A stretch of 64,000 bases of DNA from Siphlonurus alternatus (lineage: Eukaryota > Arthropoda > Insecta > Ephemeroptera > Siphlonuridae). Positions 29,011 to 41,400 of this stretch are shown in pieces. Each line of letters starts with the position of its first letter. Position 1 is the stretch's first letter. Location: contig OX463778.1 in the NCBI GenBank assembly GCA_949825025.1, forward strand, positions 13,106,171 to 13,170,170, read 5' to 3'. Made by a program: the position numbers and the translations under genes. The notes beneath the pieces were generated by a model that did no database searches, was not told the origin of the DNA, and saw only the letters and a program-made list of their open reading frames with translations.

Positions 29011-32000
29011 GATAACAAACTGCACAATTTTAACAAAATTAAAAAATATGTGCAATTTTCATTATTAATCAAATATAAATTCATATTCAAGATTTTTGTA
29101 TCAAACAAAAATATCGAATTGTAAAATATATTTTTTTTTCGATTTTATAAAATTATTTGAAGAATATTGTTTTTTTTTTCCAGAATTTATTTTCCAAAAA
29201 TGAACTAAATTGCGTTTGGACTGCAGCCCCACTCACAACATGCCTGACGGGGCTCAAGTTGTTACGAACGGTGTGAAGGGCACTACATTTCGACTCGACG
29301 AGCCATTCTGGCGGGAGAAAAGGGGGTGGGGGGTGGGAAGGGTAAGTGTTGTCAGCCAGCATATAAGTAATATGTTATATATTATAGAATGATACAAAAC
29401 ATGATTTTTTTTTTAATATGAGGGAAAAACGTACGACTATTTTTTAGACTGAAAACACCTACCCCACTCCTATACATGAAGGCATGGATGTATTTTTTTT
29501 CCTTAAATTTTTTTTCTTTGATATTTTTGAGTAGTAATAATAGTTCATAATAGTCAAAGGCTTTTTTTTTTTTTTTTTTTTTAAATGTATTTTGTTTGTT
29601 AGGAGTCAGAAAAACTTTTCTTCTTTGCCCTTTACTGATCACAGATAATCTTGCTTCTGGCCACAAATATTCTCTTCATGTATACACTGGCGCCATTTTT
29701 TTTTAAATTTAATCTTGTATAGCCACACACACACTTGGTAAAATAAACGAGATATATAATTATTATTATTATCATGATGCAACGCATGGTAACAAAACGC
29801 ATGTGTGTGATAAGTTTTTTTTTATATAATATATTATGCATTATAATAACATCATTATTAGTCTCTTTGATATTTTTTTTATTTTTTGTTAGTTTTGTTT
29901 CCTATGAAATTTTAGTGTTTTAAGGAGGAAAGTTTTGGGAGAGGAGAGAGAGTAAAGAGAGAAATTAAAAGATGAAGTAGAGAGATTGGTTTCCAGATCA
30001 ATATAACTTGATCTTACATTTTTTTCTTATTTTTTATATATATTTTTTTAATGTTTTTTTTTTATTATTATTTTTAAATGTTAATCGTTCGTTATATATG
30101 GTATCACATTGTGGTCGATTTGTGTTCCGTTTTTAATTTTTATTTTACAATATAATTTGAAAAATGGATGTTCGTGCACGATTTCCGCCGCACTTTTTAA
30201 TGAGTCGACGAATTCATTCTTATGCAATAAGCGTCCGTCCTGTTTGCGGCACACACTGCTGCTGCTCCGGTTCAGTCCTTGACGCACTCTGACGAAGGGC
30301 CGCCGCGGGACAATTTGGGAAAATGTAATTTTGAAAAAAAGGACTTGAAAAGGTTTTTTAGGATTATAGAAATTTTGGTTTTAAAAAATATAATTTAAAA
30401 AAATTGTGAATGATTTTTTATATAAATAAAAAACAAATAAAAAAAAACAGGTGAAAAATTATGATATAATAAATATCACCATTTTGAGAATAAAATTATA
30501 ATAATAATTCCAAATATTAAAATTTAAAATATTCAGATATAAATTTAAAGCAATCGCGCTGACTTTGGGGTCGGGAGGGATATGGGGGAGGGGGGCGTGG
30601 CCCTTTTTGTCCGCCAGCGCCGGGTCGGGCGGGTCGTCAGCTGGACTGCCGCGGCGGCGCTAGGCCCGCTCCCCGGCCTCCTCGCACCCTCACTGTGGCA
30701 GGAGAGACGCGAGTTACACGTCAGCAAGAGCTTCTTTCTCTTTGTACAGAGACTCATTTCAAAGGTCATTGAACCCCTTTAAAAAAAAACAGGGTATGGA
30801 AATGTAATTTGACCTTAGATTTTTGTCATCTGAATTATTTTACATTTGATAAATTTAACCCGGGGAAGTAGATAATTTCTGGAGTGAAATGCGTCTCTAG
30901 TACAAAAAGACATCTCTTTGGATGACTTTTGGGGTGGGGGTTTTGGGGGTGAGTGAAGCAAGCAGGGACATGCGGGGGCGTGAGCAATATCGTGAGTATA
31001 ACAAGCGCGTTCTGTGCAAGGGGAGCTGCCAAATAGACCATGGACAACAGGTTTACTAAAGCATAAGCTATTGGTTATTAAATATATTTTATTAATATAT
31101 CAATTTTTATTATTGAATTGTATAGGGAGTGCTATAAATTGATTTATAAATATGCATGGTGATTTTTTTTTTAATATTGAGGAATATATTAATTGAAGTA
31201 AAAAAAATGTTAACTGTGTATTAAAAATAAAGCTTAAAAAATAATAGAGAAAAAAGAGGAGAATTAAAAAACTTGCAACATCGCTGGAAAAAAATAATTT
31301 AAAATTATAATAAAAAGCATAAATATAGGTTTATAGGTATATAAAGATGATAAAAATTCGTGCTGCATTATATATAGTTTATGCACTATAATATTCTAGG
31401 AACTATTTATATTAAAATTTCATAGGAAGGGGATTCTAGATCATTATTATATTTAAGGTGGAAGGTCAAGGTCATAAGGTCACAGCAGTCGAGGTAATAT
31501 CTGGGTCAAGGTCATATTTGAAGCACTCAAATGAAACCTGCAACTTTACAGCAGACTAAACATTTTTTTTTTTTTTTTTTTGCTAAAAGTGCTTGGAGGC
31601 TGATTTTTAACAATATAAATTTTGCATCCCCAACTTTTTTTCTATAAATTTTATCGTTAGTATATATATAGGATATATATCCTAAATATAACATTGGAAA
31701 ATTTGTATTTCCTAGTTTATTTACTTCTCATTAAATGAATTTTAATGGCTGCAACATTTCTACAAATGAAAGTGGGAGTCTTCTTTCTGTTTTGTTTTTT
31801 ATTCATTGAATCATGGGACTGCTTCTAGAACCTTTAATTGCAACAAAGAGGGGGTGAAATTATCCTAAATTTTGAGATAGAAAAAGTGTTTATGGTATAT
31901 AGAGACTACCGTGCATTTTTTTCTTGTAGAATTACTCAAATTAAGATATATAATTTTTAAATAAAATAGTTATAGGTATAAAAAATTTACAGTTTCTATA

Positions 32001-32191
32001 ATTCTCAGCCGATGATCATATTTCAATTATTATTCTTTATGCTATGAGCTAAAGCAGTTATCATATCTAAACCCTGCTTTGTCAAATAAGAAAAAAAAAA
32101 GGTATGAAAAAGCTGCAGAATCCATCGAGTAGTGCAAAGACTAGGTTGTTATTACTTCCGGTATTTTAAGGCTGACTGCCGGGAGTTAAGG
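29011..32191. other. Spacer / presumed Rim 3' UTR
   Basis: AT-rich with T-runs (29561-29582, 31564-31581). It has two GC-rich patches: 29214-29345, an open stretch flanked by splice-like signals, and 30553-30720, discussed under findings. The Rim stop codon is at the right edge, and a minus-strand AATAAA lies at about 31799-31804. Confidence 0.4.
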
Positions 32192-32419
32192 TTAATACTG
32201 CAGGGAGTTTAGGCTGGTGGAAGAGGATCTTCTCGATAGGCTGAGCAGACTGGAGGATGCGGACGAGGAGCCGAGCACACTGACCAAAGACGTGGTGCCG
32301 AAGAGCCGGTACCAGCCGATCACAATATTGGAGAGGTTGAGGTCATCCAGCATGATCTGCGCCACGCCCATGAACACCTTCTTGCCCTCGATCCGGCCGT
32401 AGTCTCCCCAAACTGTCAC
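32192..32419 (-). CDS. Rim: Rim last exon, C2B end and stop
   Basis: Acceptor CAATTCTAG. Encodes VTVWGDYGRIEGKKVFMGVA, MLDDLNLSNIVIGWYRLFGT and a Ser-rich tail ending SRRSSSTSLNSLQY; TAA at 32192-32194. The Ser-rich end parallels TRRASQSSLESS of vertebrate RIM, so the stop looks authentic. Confidence 0.96.
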   Translation of the reverse strand: MTVWGDYGRIEGKKVFMGVAQIMLDDLNLSNIVIGWYRLFGTTSLVSVLGSSSASSSLLSLSRRSSSTSLNSLQY

Positions 32420-35400
32420 CTAGAATTGAGATCATAAAGTTTGGTGGTAAATTTTTTTAATTACGTTTCAAAACGAAGATTGTTGTATATGATTAACATT
32501 GTAAAAAATCATGTATATGCTCTGACATCAGCCACAATTTTACAGAATTGAAAAACAACACAATTAGTTGTCCTATACCTTCAGACAAGTATTAAAAATA
32601 AATAAACCATAAGTAATGCCTTTTATATATACTGTATATATTTTTTTTATTCTCCTAATGCTATATAGGTATAGCCATATTCTTGAACAAAACGGCTAAA
32701 ATTTCTGCGCACATTGTCATATTTTGGTCCTTTGTATCCTCAATACAAGAGCACAATTAATTGTATAACTGAGAATAAAGATCCATTTTCGTGTATATAA
32801 TATATTCATAGTAAAATTAGCAATATTCCTTTAAAACATCTTGACAGTTGAAAGATGTGATCGTTCAGCTATGATATTGAATAAAATAAGCTTATTCGAA
32901 TAATTTTTGTACTAATTTGCCTGTCAGTTTGCAATTTGCAAACAGTCTAAATTCGCTTTTTTATTGTATTTCATTGGTGAATAGTTATCGCCTTGGAAAA
33001 TTTCCCATTTGTAACCTTGTTAATTACCATGCACTGTGTTATTCTTACGATGTATGGTGATTGACAAGACCGCAAAGGGAAAATTTCCGAGGCAACGACT
33101 GTACATCAAGGAAATTTAATTGAGAAACGACTGTAGACTGCTTGGATCTATCCCTATATAGTTTAATATTATAAGAAAATTTTATAAATATGGTCAATAA
33201 ATATGTATTAAATTTCATAATTTACTCATGAAACATGTAGAAAATTAGTATCGTACCTGTAGAATACATCCTTGGAAGGGTTCTCTGAAGGCAAGTTGCT
33301 GTTGATAAAGAGGATCTAAGGTCCTCCTTGCAGTCGCCGTCTTGGCTTTGGCAATACATCGTTTTCCGTTCACCAGGTACACCTTAACATATGGCGCTGC
33401 AAAATACACAAGGTGAGTAAAATGGTTGCCCTTTAAAAGTTACAAGTATAATGTACCTGGCAAAACCTTTGAGCCCTGACGCGCCTGTAGCCCCCGTGCT
33501 CGAATAACCTCTACTTCGAGGAACCCTTTTTGGTAACACATGCTGAGCTGGATGTCACCGAGCGCCGAGGCTCCCAGAACCTGTCGGCCCACCAGCTGTC
33601 CGGGGCCCAGGCCGTCGATGAAGTCCGAGAGTTGCCCCTCCTGAGCCAGTCGTAGCGATGGCACCCAGCTGCACCACCCAAACGTCAGAACCCGCACTTA
33701 TCCCACCAGCAAGTCGTGTAGTCGTTATAACATTGGAGCAATCCGCTCACACAATCGTTTTGGAAATTTAATCTAATAAATTTAGGCAATTAGTTCAGCA
33801 TCAAAGTAGATCAGGTTGCATAAACAGCAGGGGCATGGATTGCTATTGCCACTGCTTCAATAAATTATTAATTAATAGCTCTGTTCGTAAATACACAATC
33901 AGAAAGAATCGATTTTCATTGATGAACCTTCTGTACATGGAAAAGGTTCATCAATAAAAATCAATTCTTTCTGATTGTGTATTTACGAACAGACCTATTA
34001 TTTAATAGATTTTTCCTCTACTTAAACTCAAAGCTCTTTGAGGTTTAAACTTGTTTGTTATCACTAAAAAAATTGTAATATGTCCAAATTTGATGAAAAA
34101 AAAAAATGAAACTCTGCATTTTGTAGTGCTGAACCAATTTTCGAACCTCACATAATTTAATATATGCTAGTTGTTATTTTTAAATTATGCGAATGTTCAA
34201 TTAGTTAAGGAGTTGCTGCTGTTCCTTAGCTTGACTTTAAATGCAAACGAGTGTACGGGCGAAGATTTCCAATAATCAATGAGAGAGCAGACAAGACACA
34301 GTGAATTTATTTGGCACTATTTTGCTCTTTCATGTAAAACGACATACAGCAAACTTCGTGTCTGGTGGGTCCAGAAGTAATTCTTATTAAAATATCACAG
34401 GTGTAAAACGAAGCAAAAAGCAAAATATTTTTTTTATATTATGAAGTAAAAAATCACAAAAATTCAAATTGAAGTTTTTTTTCTTTCATTTTTGTTATAT
34501 ATCAATACAAAATTTACATTACTATATTTTTATAAGTTAATTCTAAAATTTAATTATCAATAAAATTATAAATTTAATTTGATTTGTTTGAAAAAATATA
34601 AATAAAAGACAAAAGGTATAATATAACACATGAGTTTCACACTTTGGTAGGGGTACGAAAGGATAACTTTTGTCTTGAAATCTTTTATCAAATCTGAACA
34701 GTTTAACATATTTTTTTTAACACATTTAAAATTTATTTTTAATTAATATTTTTCTATTATAACTGCAAAAATTTTATAATAAAAGAATTCAAAAATCGAT
34801 GGATTAGGTAGAACACGAAACATCAAGATGACACAGAGAGAGGGAGAGACAAGATAGATATAGAGAGAGAATTGAGAAAGGAGAGAGAGAGAGAGAGCTG
34901 AGATTGACGAGCAGCGGCCCGCGGCTGAAGATATAGAATTATAGTTGGAGCCACCATGTAAACCAGATGATTTTCGCCATAAACTATGACGTCATCGGTG
35001 TACACCTGACTGTAGTTACAGTACCTGTGGTGGCGAAGTAGAGCGGCGAGGTGCGTGGAGACAGTAGTATAAAGTAATAGTTTAAAAATGATAGCAACTA
35101 ACTTCATGCCAGCTAGCCAGTGTCTATATAATATACTTTAAAGATCTAATAAGTGCTAGTATATTATCATAGCAAGCATTTTAATAAGCTTAATAAAAAC
35201 AAACATAATATTATAGCAAGCAACATTGCATCATGCACAAGCAAAAGCGGGGATCACAATTTTTAGCCCGTGACTTGCTCATAGTCACTATAAATTTGTA
35301 GCAGAAAGTAAAAATGGTTGTTTAACTTTACCGTGAAAATGAATATAAATAATATAAATATTTTTTTTATAACGTTTGCGGATGTTTTCAATAAAGTTCT

Positions 35401-38400
35401 TGTTTTCTAGTAGTCCAACTTATGTAATTAAGCTTCCTCCAGCATATAATTGGAAACAGGTAAGCTTATATTTGAAATAATTGTGAATTACGCTCCTATA
35501 TATAAGCAGTTCTCTATAGTAGCCCAGACGAGGCATTTATTTACACTCAAAATAACATGAAGTCTTTCATTGCTGCCAACTTTTGAAACTTTTACGTTAA
35601 TATAAAAAAATGCTATAAGCCGCTATTACACGATACAATTTTTCTAACTATTGCATACAATTTTTCCTTACAAGAAAACTTTGAACTCCATTTATTTGTA
35701 TGGAGATGAAATTTTCTTGTAAAGAAAAATTGTATGCAAAATTGTATGGTCTAATACAGGCTTAAGGTGGACACCACCAACTTTACTCATGTCTCACTTG
35801 CTAGATGAGCTGCAGCTTCAATAGACAAAGAGATACACACGGACAAAAATTTTTGATAGGAAAAGTCGGTAAAAGCGCCATTTACCAAATGTTTGTATAT
35901 TTTACCGACATCATTACAGTGTTCTCTGTAAAAATTACAATTTGCTCTGTAAAAACTGAAGTCTAAGGATTGTAAAATAGTTTTTGAAGAGTGTTGGTAA
36001 AAGCTTCACATCTGTGCTTTGCAAAGCCATTTTTTACCAACCTATATCTGCGATTTTAGCATGTTCCATTTTAGCTGCTCAAAACTTTGCAAACATAGCT
36101 CATTACGTTGTAAAAAAATTACCAACTTGGTTGCTTTATTCAAAAATGTCCGTTAGATTTGGGGGAACTTCCTCTCATTTTTCATGCGTCCTTGAGAGAG
36201 CTGGTTGATGTTGTTAAATCTGTGCTGAAAGTTGGACTACTGTGCGTGTTTAATACGTTTAATTTAATTATTCTTCACTACAAGACATCCAAGATTTTTC
36301 CTCACGGTGAACTCCATGAAGATCGTATTAAGGTGAGCATAAAATTATTGTCAGAAATTCGTATTATTGTATTTATGCCGTGTCCCCGATCTCTCTATAC
36401 TAACTAACGCATTTTCAGCATTTATTTTCTTAAATGTATATTATATCCTCTAGTGCAAAGTGCCTTTGTCTTCGATCACTATGCACGCACCTTTTCTAAA
36501 ATCTCATGCATGCGATTCATCATGTAATATAAATTTAGCTGATTCATTTCGTACTATTTTTGCCTTATAGTATATTATAATTATAAATGCAGGCACGTGT
36601 TAAAAGAGGTTTAATGTAAATGTCTTTGTCATTTTTCACTTCAGAATTTTTTAATATTTTATTTTCTCATTCAGCATTGTACCTCATAAATATTTTATAT
36701 CTAATAAAAAATATTTGCAGCAATGATGCGTCTACCGACGGTGTCTGGGTGCAGTGGACGACTCATTTCGTGATGCATCTGCGATGCAACTCTGCATTAT
36801 CACACCACGTTTGGAGAAGTTATTCCTCAAACCCTTGCCTCAACGAACATCAGGCCTCTTCGCCTAAAGGATTGGACTATCTACGGTCTGTGTAGTGTAT
36901 CGAGGTGACAATCATTCTCGGTGTTCAACTTGAAAGCGATTCTTAAGACTACCAAAGTGACTTTTTTACAACTATATTAATTATTAACTTCTACTTTTTA
37001 TTGTCTTTTAACTCTTTTTACCTGATTTTTTCGCTCTTGAAAATAGCTTCCCTAATTTGTATGTTGTCGCAAATAAATAAAAAATATTACTGTATAATAT
37101 GAAACAAATTTGCTTTTCCTTTTTTATTTATTATATTCCATGATGAAGTGCTTAAGTTTTTTTCAATTAAAATAAATATGTTATGTAAATCGAGAGTGCA
37201 TGGTAGAGTGTATGAGTTGAATTAAAATCGTAATTTGTGTAATATTAATGATATATTCCATAAATATTACAGCTAGTGTATTATGTAATTTTATTCATAT
37301 TTATTATATTTCAGAGTACGCAAAGTATAGCAGTAAATAGTAAATAGCTACAAATAAATTAAGTAGGCAAAATTCAACCCATCTGAAGGAGTTAAATATT
37401 AAGGATTCAAGACAGTAAAAGTTGGTACATTAGGTCAGTAAAAATAAAAATAACAAAAACAAGTCGGTAAAAATATTACATATCAGAGTGGAATAGTTTT
37501 ACTAGTCGAGATCGTTAGTATTTTACCGACTTATGTGTAATTTTTGGTTTAACACATTAAGTTTGTAATTTTTACCGACTCGTTTGTGTGATTTGTATTA
37601 CAATGTTGGATTGGGAGTTTTTACCGACTTGCGAGGTTCGTGGGTTTTGAGCTAACTAAAGTCGGTAAAATTCTACCATCTCTGTGTGAAAATTTTTGTC
37701 CGTGCAGCTTTGCAATTGTGCATAAGAAGAGCACCCAGTCTCAAAAGACTTTTAGCTCAACACGACTACATAAACTGCATAGTAAAACGCGTAAAAACAA
37801 AGCAGGAGTGAAGTTCGTAGTGTCCAGAAATGTACATTTTATTTTAATCTGAGTTTATATTTCCAGAAAAAAAGTCTTAAATAAAAAAAATTAGAGACAA
37901 GTCACGGGCGATATTAGCAGTACGTGCAGGCGTGAGCTCGGGGAGGCGTGCCCTACTTACGGAGATCCCTCCGAACTAACGGAGCTGTGGACGCTGCCGT
38001 CAGGAGAGTCTTTGTGTGCTCCACGTGTTGCCGCGAGGAGGGCCGGGCCTCGCGGACCAACCTCCTGGCTGCGCTGAATGAGGACCAGTTTGCCCGCTCC
38101 TCCACCTCCAACGCTTGGCCTGCTCGCACCGCTCTCTGTGGCCACGCACGCGGCTCTCGTGAGCTCTCCAGAAGAGAGACACAGCGATACCCCACCACCA
38201 CCACCACCATAAAACCCATGTCCCATGCTCTCTAAGAACGGTATCGACCACAGAACAGCCACACAGCAGTAGCATCGCAACATCGAACATTAGCTAACTC
38301 ATAAAGCTTGCAGTGGCGATGGACAACGTGCATAATATGTATATAATAAAAATTTATGTTGAATCTGAAATGATAACTGTGATTATATATATATGAAGAC

Positions 38401-41400
38401 TCAATAAAATAAATAAGGCAGCACCCATAAAATAAATATTAATTTAATACACTGCGAGTCAAATTTAAAATGGTTTTTGTCGTGTTTTAAAGGTCATCGG
38501 TTATTGGTTGACATTTTTGTAACGAAAATTTTTATTAGTTGAATACAAATCAAAGGATTCCCGAGAATCTACGAAGAAAACCAATTTGAATATGACACCC
38601 AGTGTATATATATACAGTACATGGTAACATGCTTTAAGGATTGAAATGAAAAATTAACATATTAACTGATTTTAAAATACATGAATCATGCATGTTGTCC
38701 ATATTTGAATAATAAATATAATGACTTTAATTTTAATTTAAAAATTTATTGTAAGCGATACCATTCTTATTGAGCCAGTTAATATTTTATTTAGTTAGCA
38801 GGGTGGGTGCATCACGCCTATGTATATTATATATGTATAATAATAATATTAAAAGCAATTATAACATCACAGTGCAGCCGACCGACCGTCATCACCATCA
38901 TCCAGCCAGGCAGGTCCCTACAACAGGACGACAGCAGCGCCAGCCAAAACTACGGCAAGCAATTGTAATTACTATGAGTAGTATATAATAATAATAATAA
39001 GTAATAATAATAATTATGTATATATATAAAAAATATCGCTGCGACTACGCTAGATATAATAATATACCGCATGCCGCCGCAGCACGATATTTTAAACAAC
39101 CTGTCATCATCATCATCATATTTTGTTTTTTTCTCTTCTTCTTTGCTCGCTGTATAAGGATAAAGGTAAAGGATGGGAGATATTAAGGAAGTAATAATAA
39201 TAATTTTATGACGATGGGAGGAAAGTCGAACCTGTCTCCATCCTGAGATCCCTCTCCATCACTGGATACGCTGCTGGATTGCTTGACGAGGTGTTGTCGT
39301 ACGTCCTCTGGAAGAACCTCTTCACTCCGATGTACGGTGAATGAACTCTTGCCCTTTCGTCCAAAGCCTAGTCTGCGTTTGCGCCCTGGGCCAAACACGT
39401 AACAGTTCTCCTCCGCTCCTTCAAATCTCTCAGGGTAGTAGCTACGTGGTGTGTTGTGTTTTGGTCATGGCTTGCCTCTGATGCTTTTCACACCGTTATC
39501 TAATTCCATTCACTAAATAACGACTAAAGTGGAAATTTTTTCAATTTTTTTTTCAGAGGTCAAAAAAAGCAAAAATTTAAATTTTAATATTAACAGAGGA
39601 GCTATATTAACTATATTATTGACCTTTTTTTTTAATTTAACTAAATTTAATGTTTATAAAGTGTATTTTTTTTAAACAATATACCAAAACGTATACTTAC
39701 TTGACCCTTGTCCAAGATCAAAGCTTTCATCAGTACTGAGTCCAACTGAAATAATTTCCACCTCCATAGTTTTACAATCACAATATTACATACAGACAAG
39801 AAGGACTAGTTAGTTAAAAATATGCAATAGCGTCATGCATACGCTTCTCTGAATTTCTACATAATATATTATAGAAAAATCATTCAAAAATAAATACAAA
39901 ACTAACGAGCCCTTCTTATAAGTCACATAAAGTCACAAACAATAAATGTACAAATTCCACTATCGAACAAAAAACATACAATTACATTGATTCAGAATAT
40001 GATGGATACATTAAAAATGTTATTTTAGTGAGCTGAAAAAAAATGTGGTTGAAAATATGCATAATTTAAAATATTTCAATAAATTGTTCGAGGGTAGAAA
40101 GGTATAAATAAAATTTTAATAATATGTACAGAATTGAAAGCTAAGGGAAGAGTACTTAAAACATTTAAAAAGTTGAATTAGATTTATCAATAAAGTAACT
40201 ATTATATAACAAGTTCAATATTCATAAATCTATTCTACACATGAAGAATTGTTTGGTATTTAAAGTAGTGTCAACAAAAACATGCAAGTTTTTCTTGAAG
40301 ACAATATATTTTTTTTGTTAAATTTTTAATGTTGATTATGAAAGCTGTACAGTGTAAGTAAGAGAAAATGTAATTGTGTTTTGGAAGAAATGTAGAGGTG
40401 AGGTCAGACTATACATCAAGTGTCTATATGAATGTTTTTAATATTAGAAATTTAAAAACATAACAATTTATACTACTGTTTATTTTACAATGCCTTAAAT
40501 TTAAAATTTACCCCGATTCAAGATTAAAAAATACTTCCCTCATATTTTCAAAACATGCAACCTCTTTAACAACTACAGGCAAACTCTAGACAATTATTTA
40601 GTATCAGCTGTTCAAGTTCCATCAGCTTGTTATGTTTTGTGATATTGACCAGACCTCTGCACTTCAAGTGTTTGGGGCTGCTCACCAGTGGCGGAGAGCT
40701 GCGACGTGGAGCTGCTCTTTTTGTTAAGGCCGACGAAATGCGCGCCCGGTTTGTGCGCGCCACCCACCCCCGCGCCGGATGATGACTTGTGACGCGAGCC
40801 GTCCAGCCCGTGAAGTTGACCCACCGCCGTGTCGCTCAGGCTGCCGTCTGCACACACAAATTTTTAGCTTGCATCCCATTTGTTATACTATGAAGCTGCG
40901 CCCAAGAGATTTCGGAAAAAAAAGCCAATTAAAGGTGGATTTTCATGGGCGGCAACGGCGACGCGGCGCGATTTTAACTTAAAAGCTGCGAAATCCTATG
41001 CGGCGGCGAATTCGCAGGTAATCGCGTTAATTACGATGCTCTTTTTCTTTTAATCGCCCAATATGGCCGCCAATGGATGTTACAGCAAGTGCGCATTATT
41101 CGCGTCGCGTCGCATGGTAAAAATCGCCATGTGACTCCACCTTAACGCGGTAATATATTTCCGCGTCGGGTTAAAAGATAGGAGATCGTAAACTTTACCG
41201 CGGCGGGAAAAAAAAAAAAAAAAAAAGAAAAAGAAAAGCGTAGACCAATCACAGCGCCGTATATCTTGGGTGCACCTTAAGCGTCTTTCCCTCCCATTCA
41301 ATATGATCATCGCATTTCAGTGAGGTGAATTATTATACGATAAAATAAAAATTATTGGGGGACATTCACAAAGCACTTTAACCCCCACTTTAGTCCCGAT

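Larger units (their letters stand above)
33669..37960. other. Rim intron before C2B
   Basis: Holds a hairpin (33873-34002), GA-rich sequence (34840-34900), a foldback (35614-35765) and the 1.87-kb DNA transposon (35838-37704). An open stretch at 34910-35065 on the minus strand is flanked by CAG and a GT-containing hairpin but matches no family. Confidence 0.6.

Noticed and set aside
36159..36895. Possible captured gene fragment or transposase remnant inside the 1.87-kb transposon
   Set aside because: Frames are short and match no transposase or host family that I can name; mentioned only within the transposon entry.
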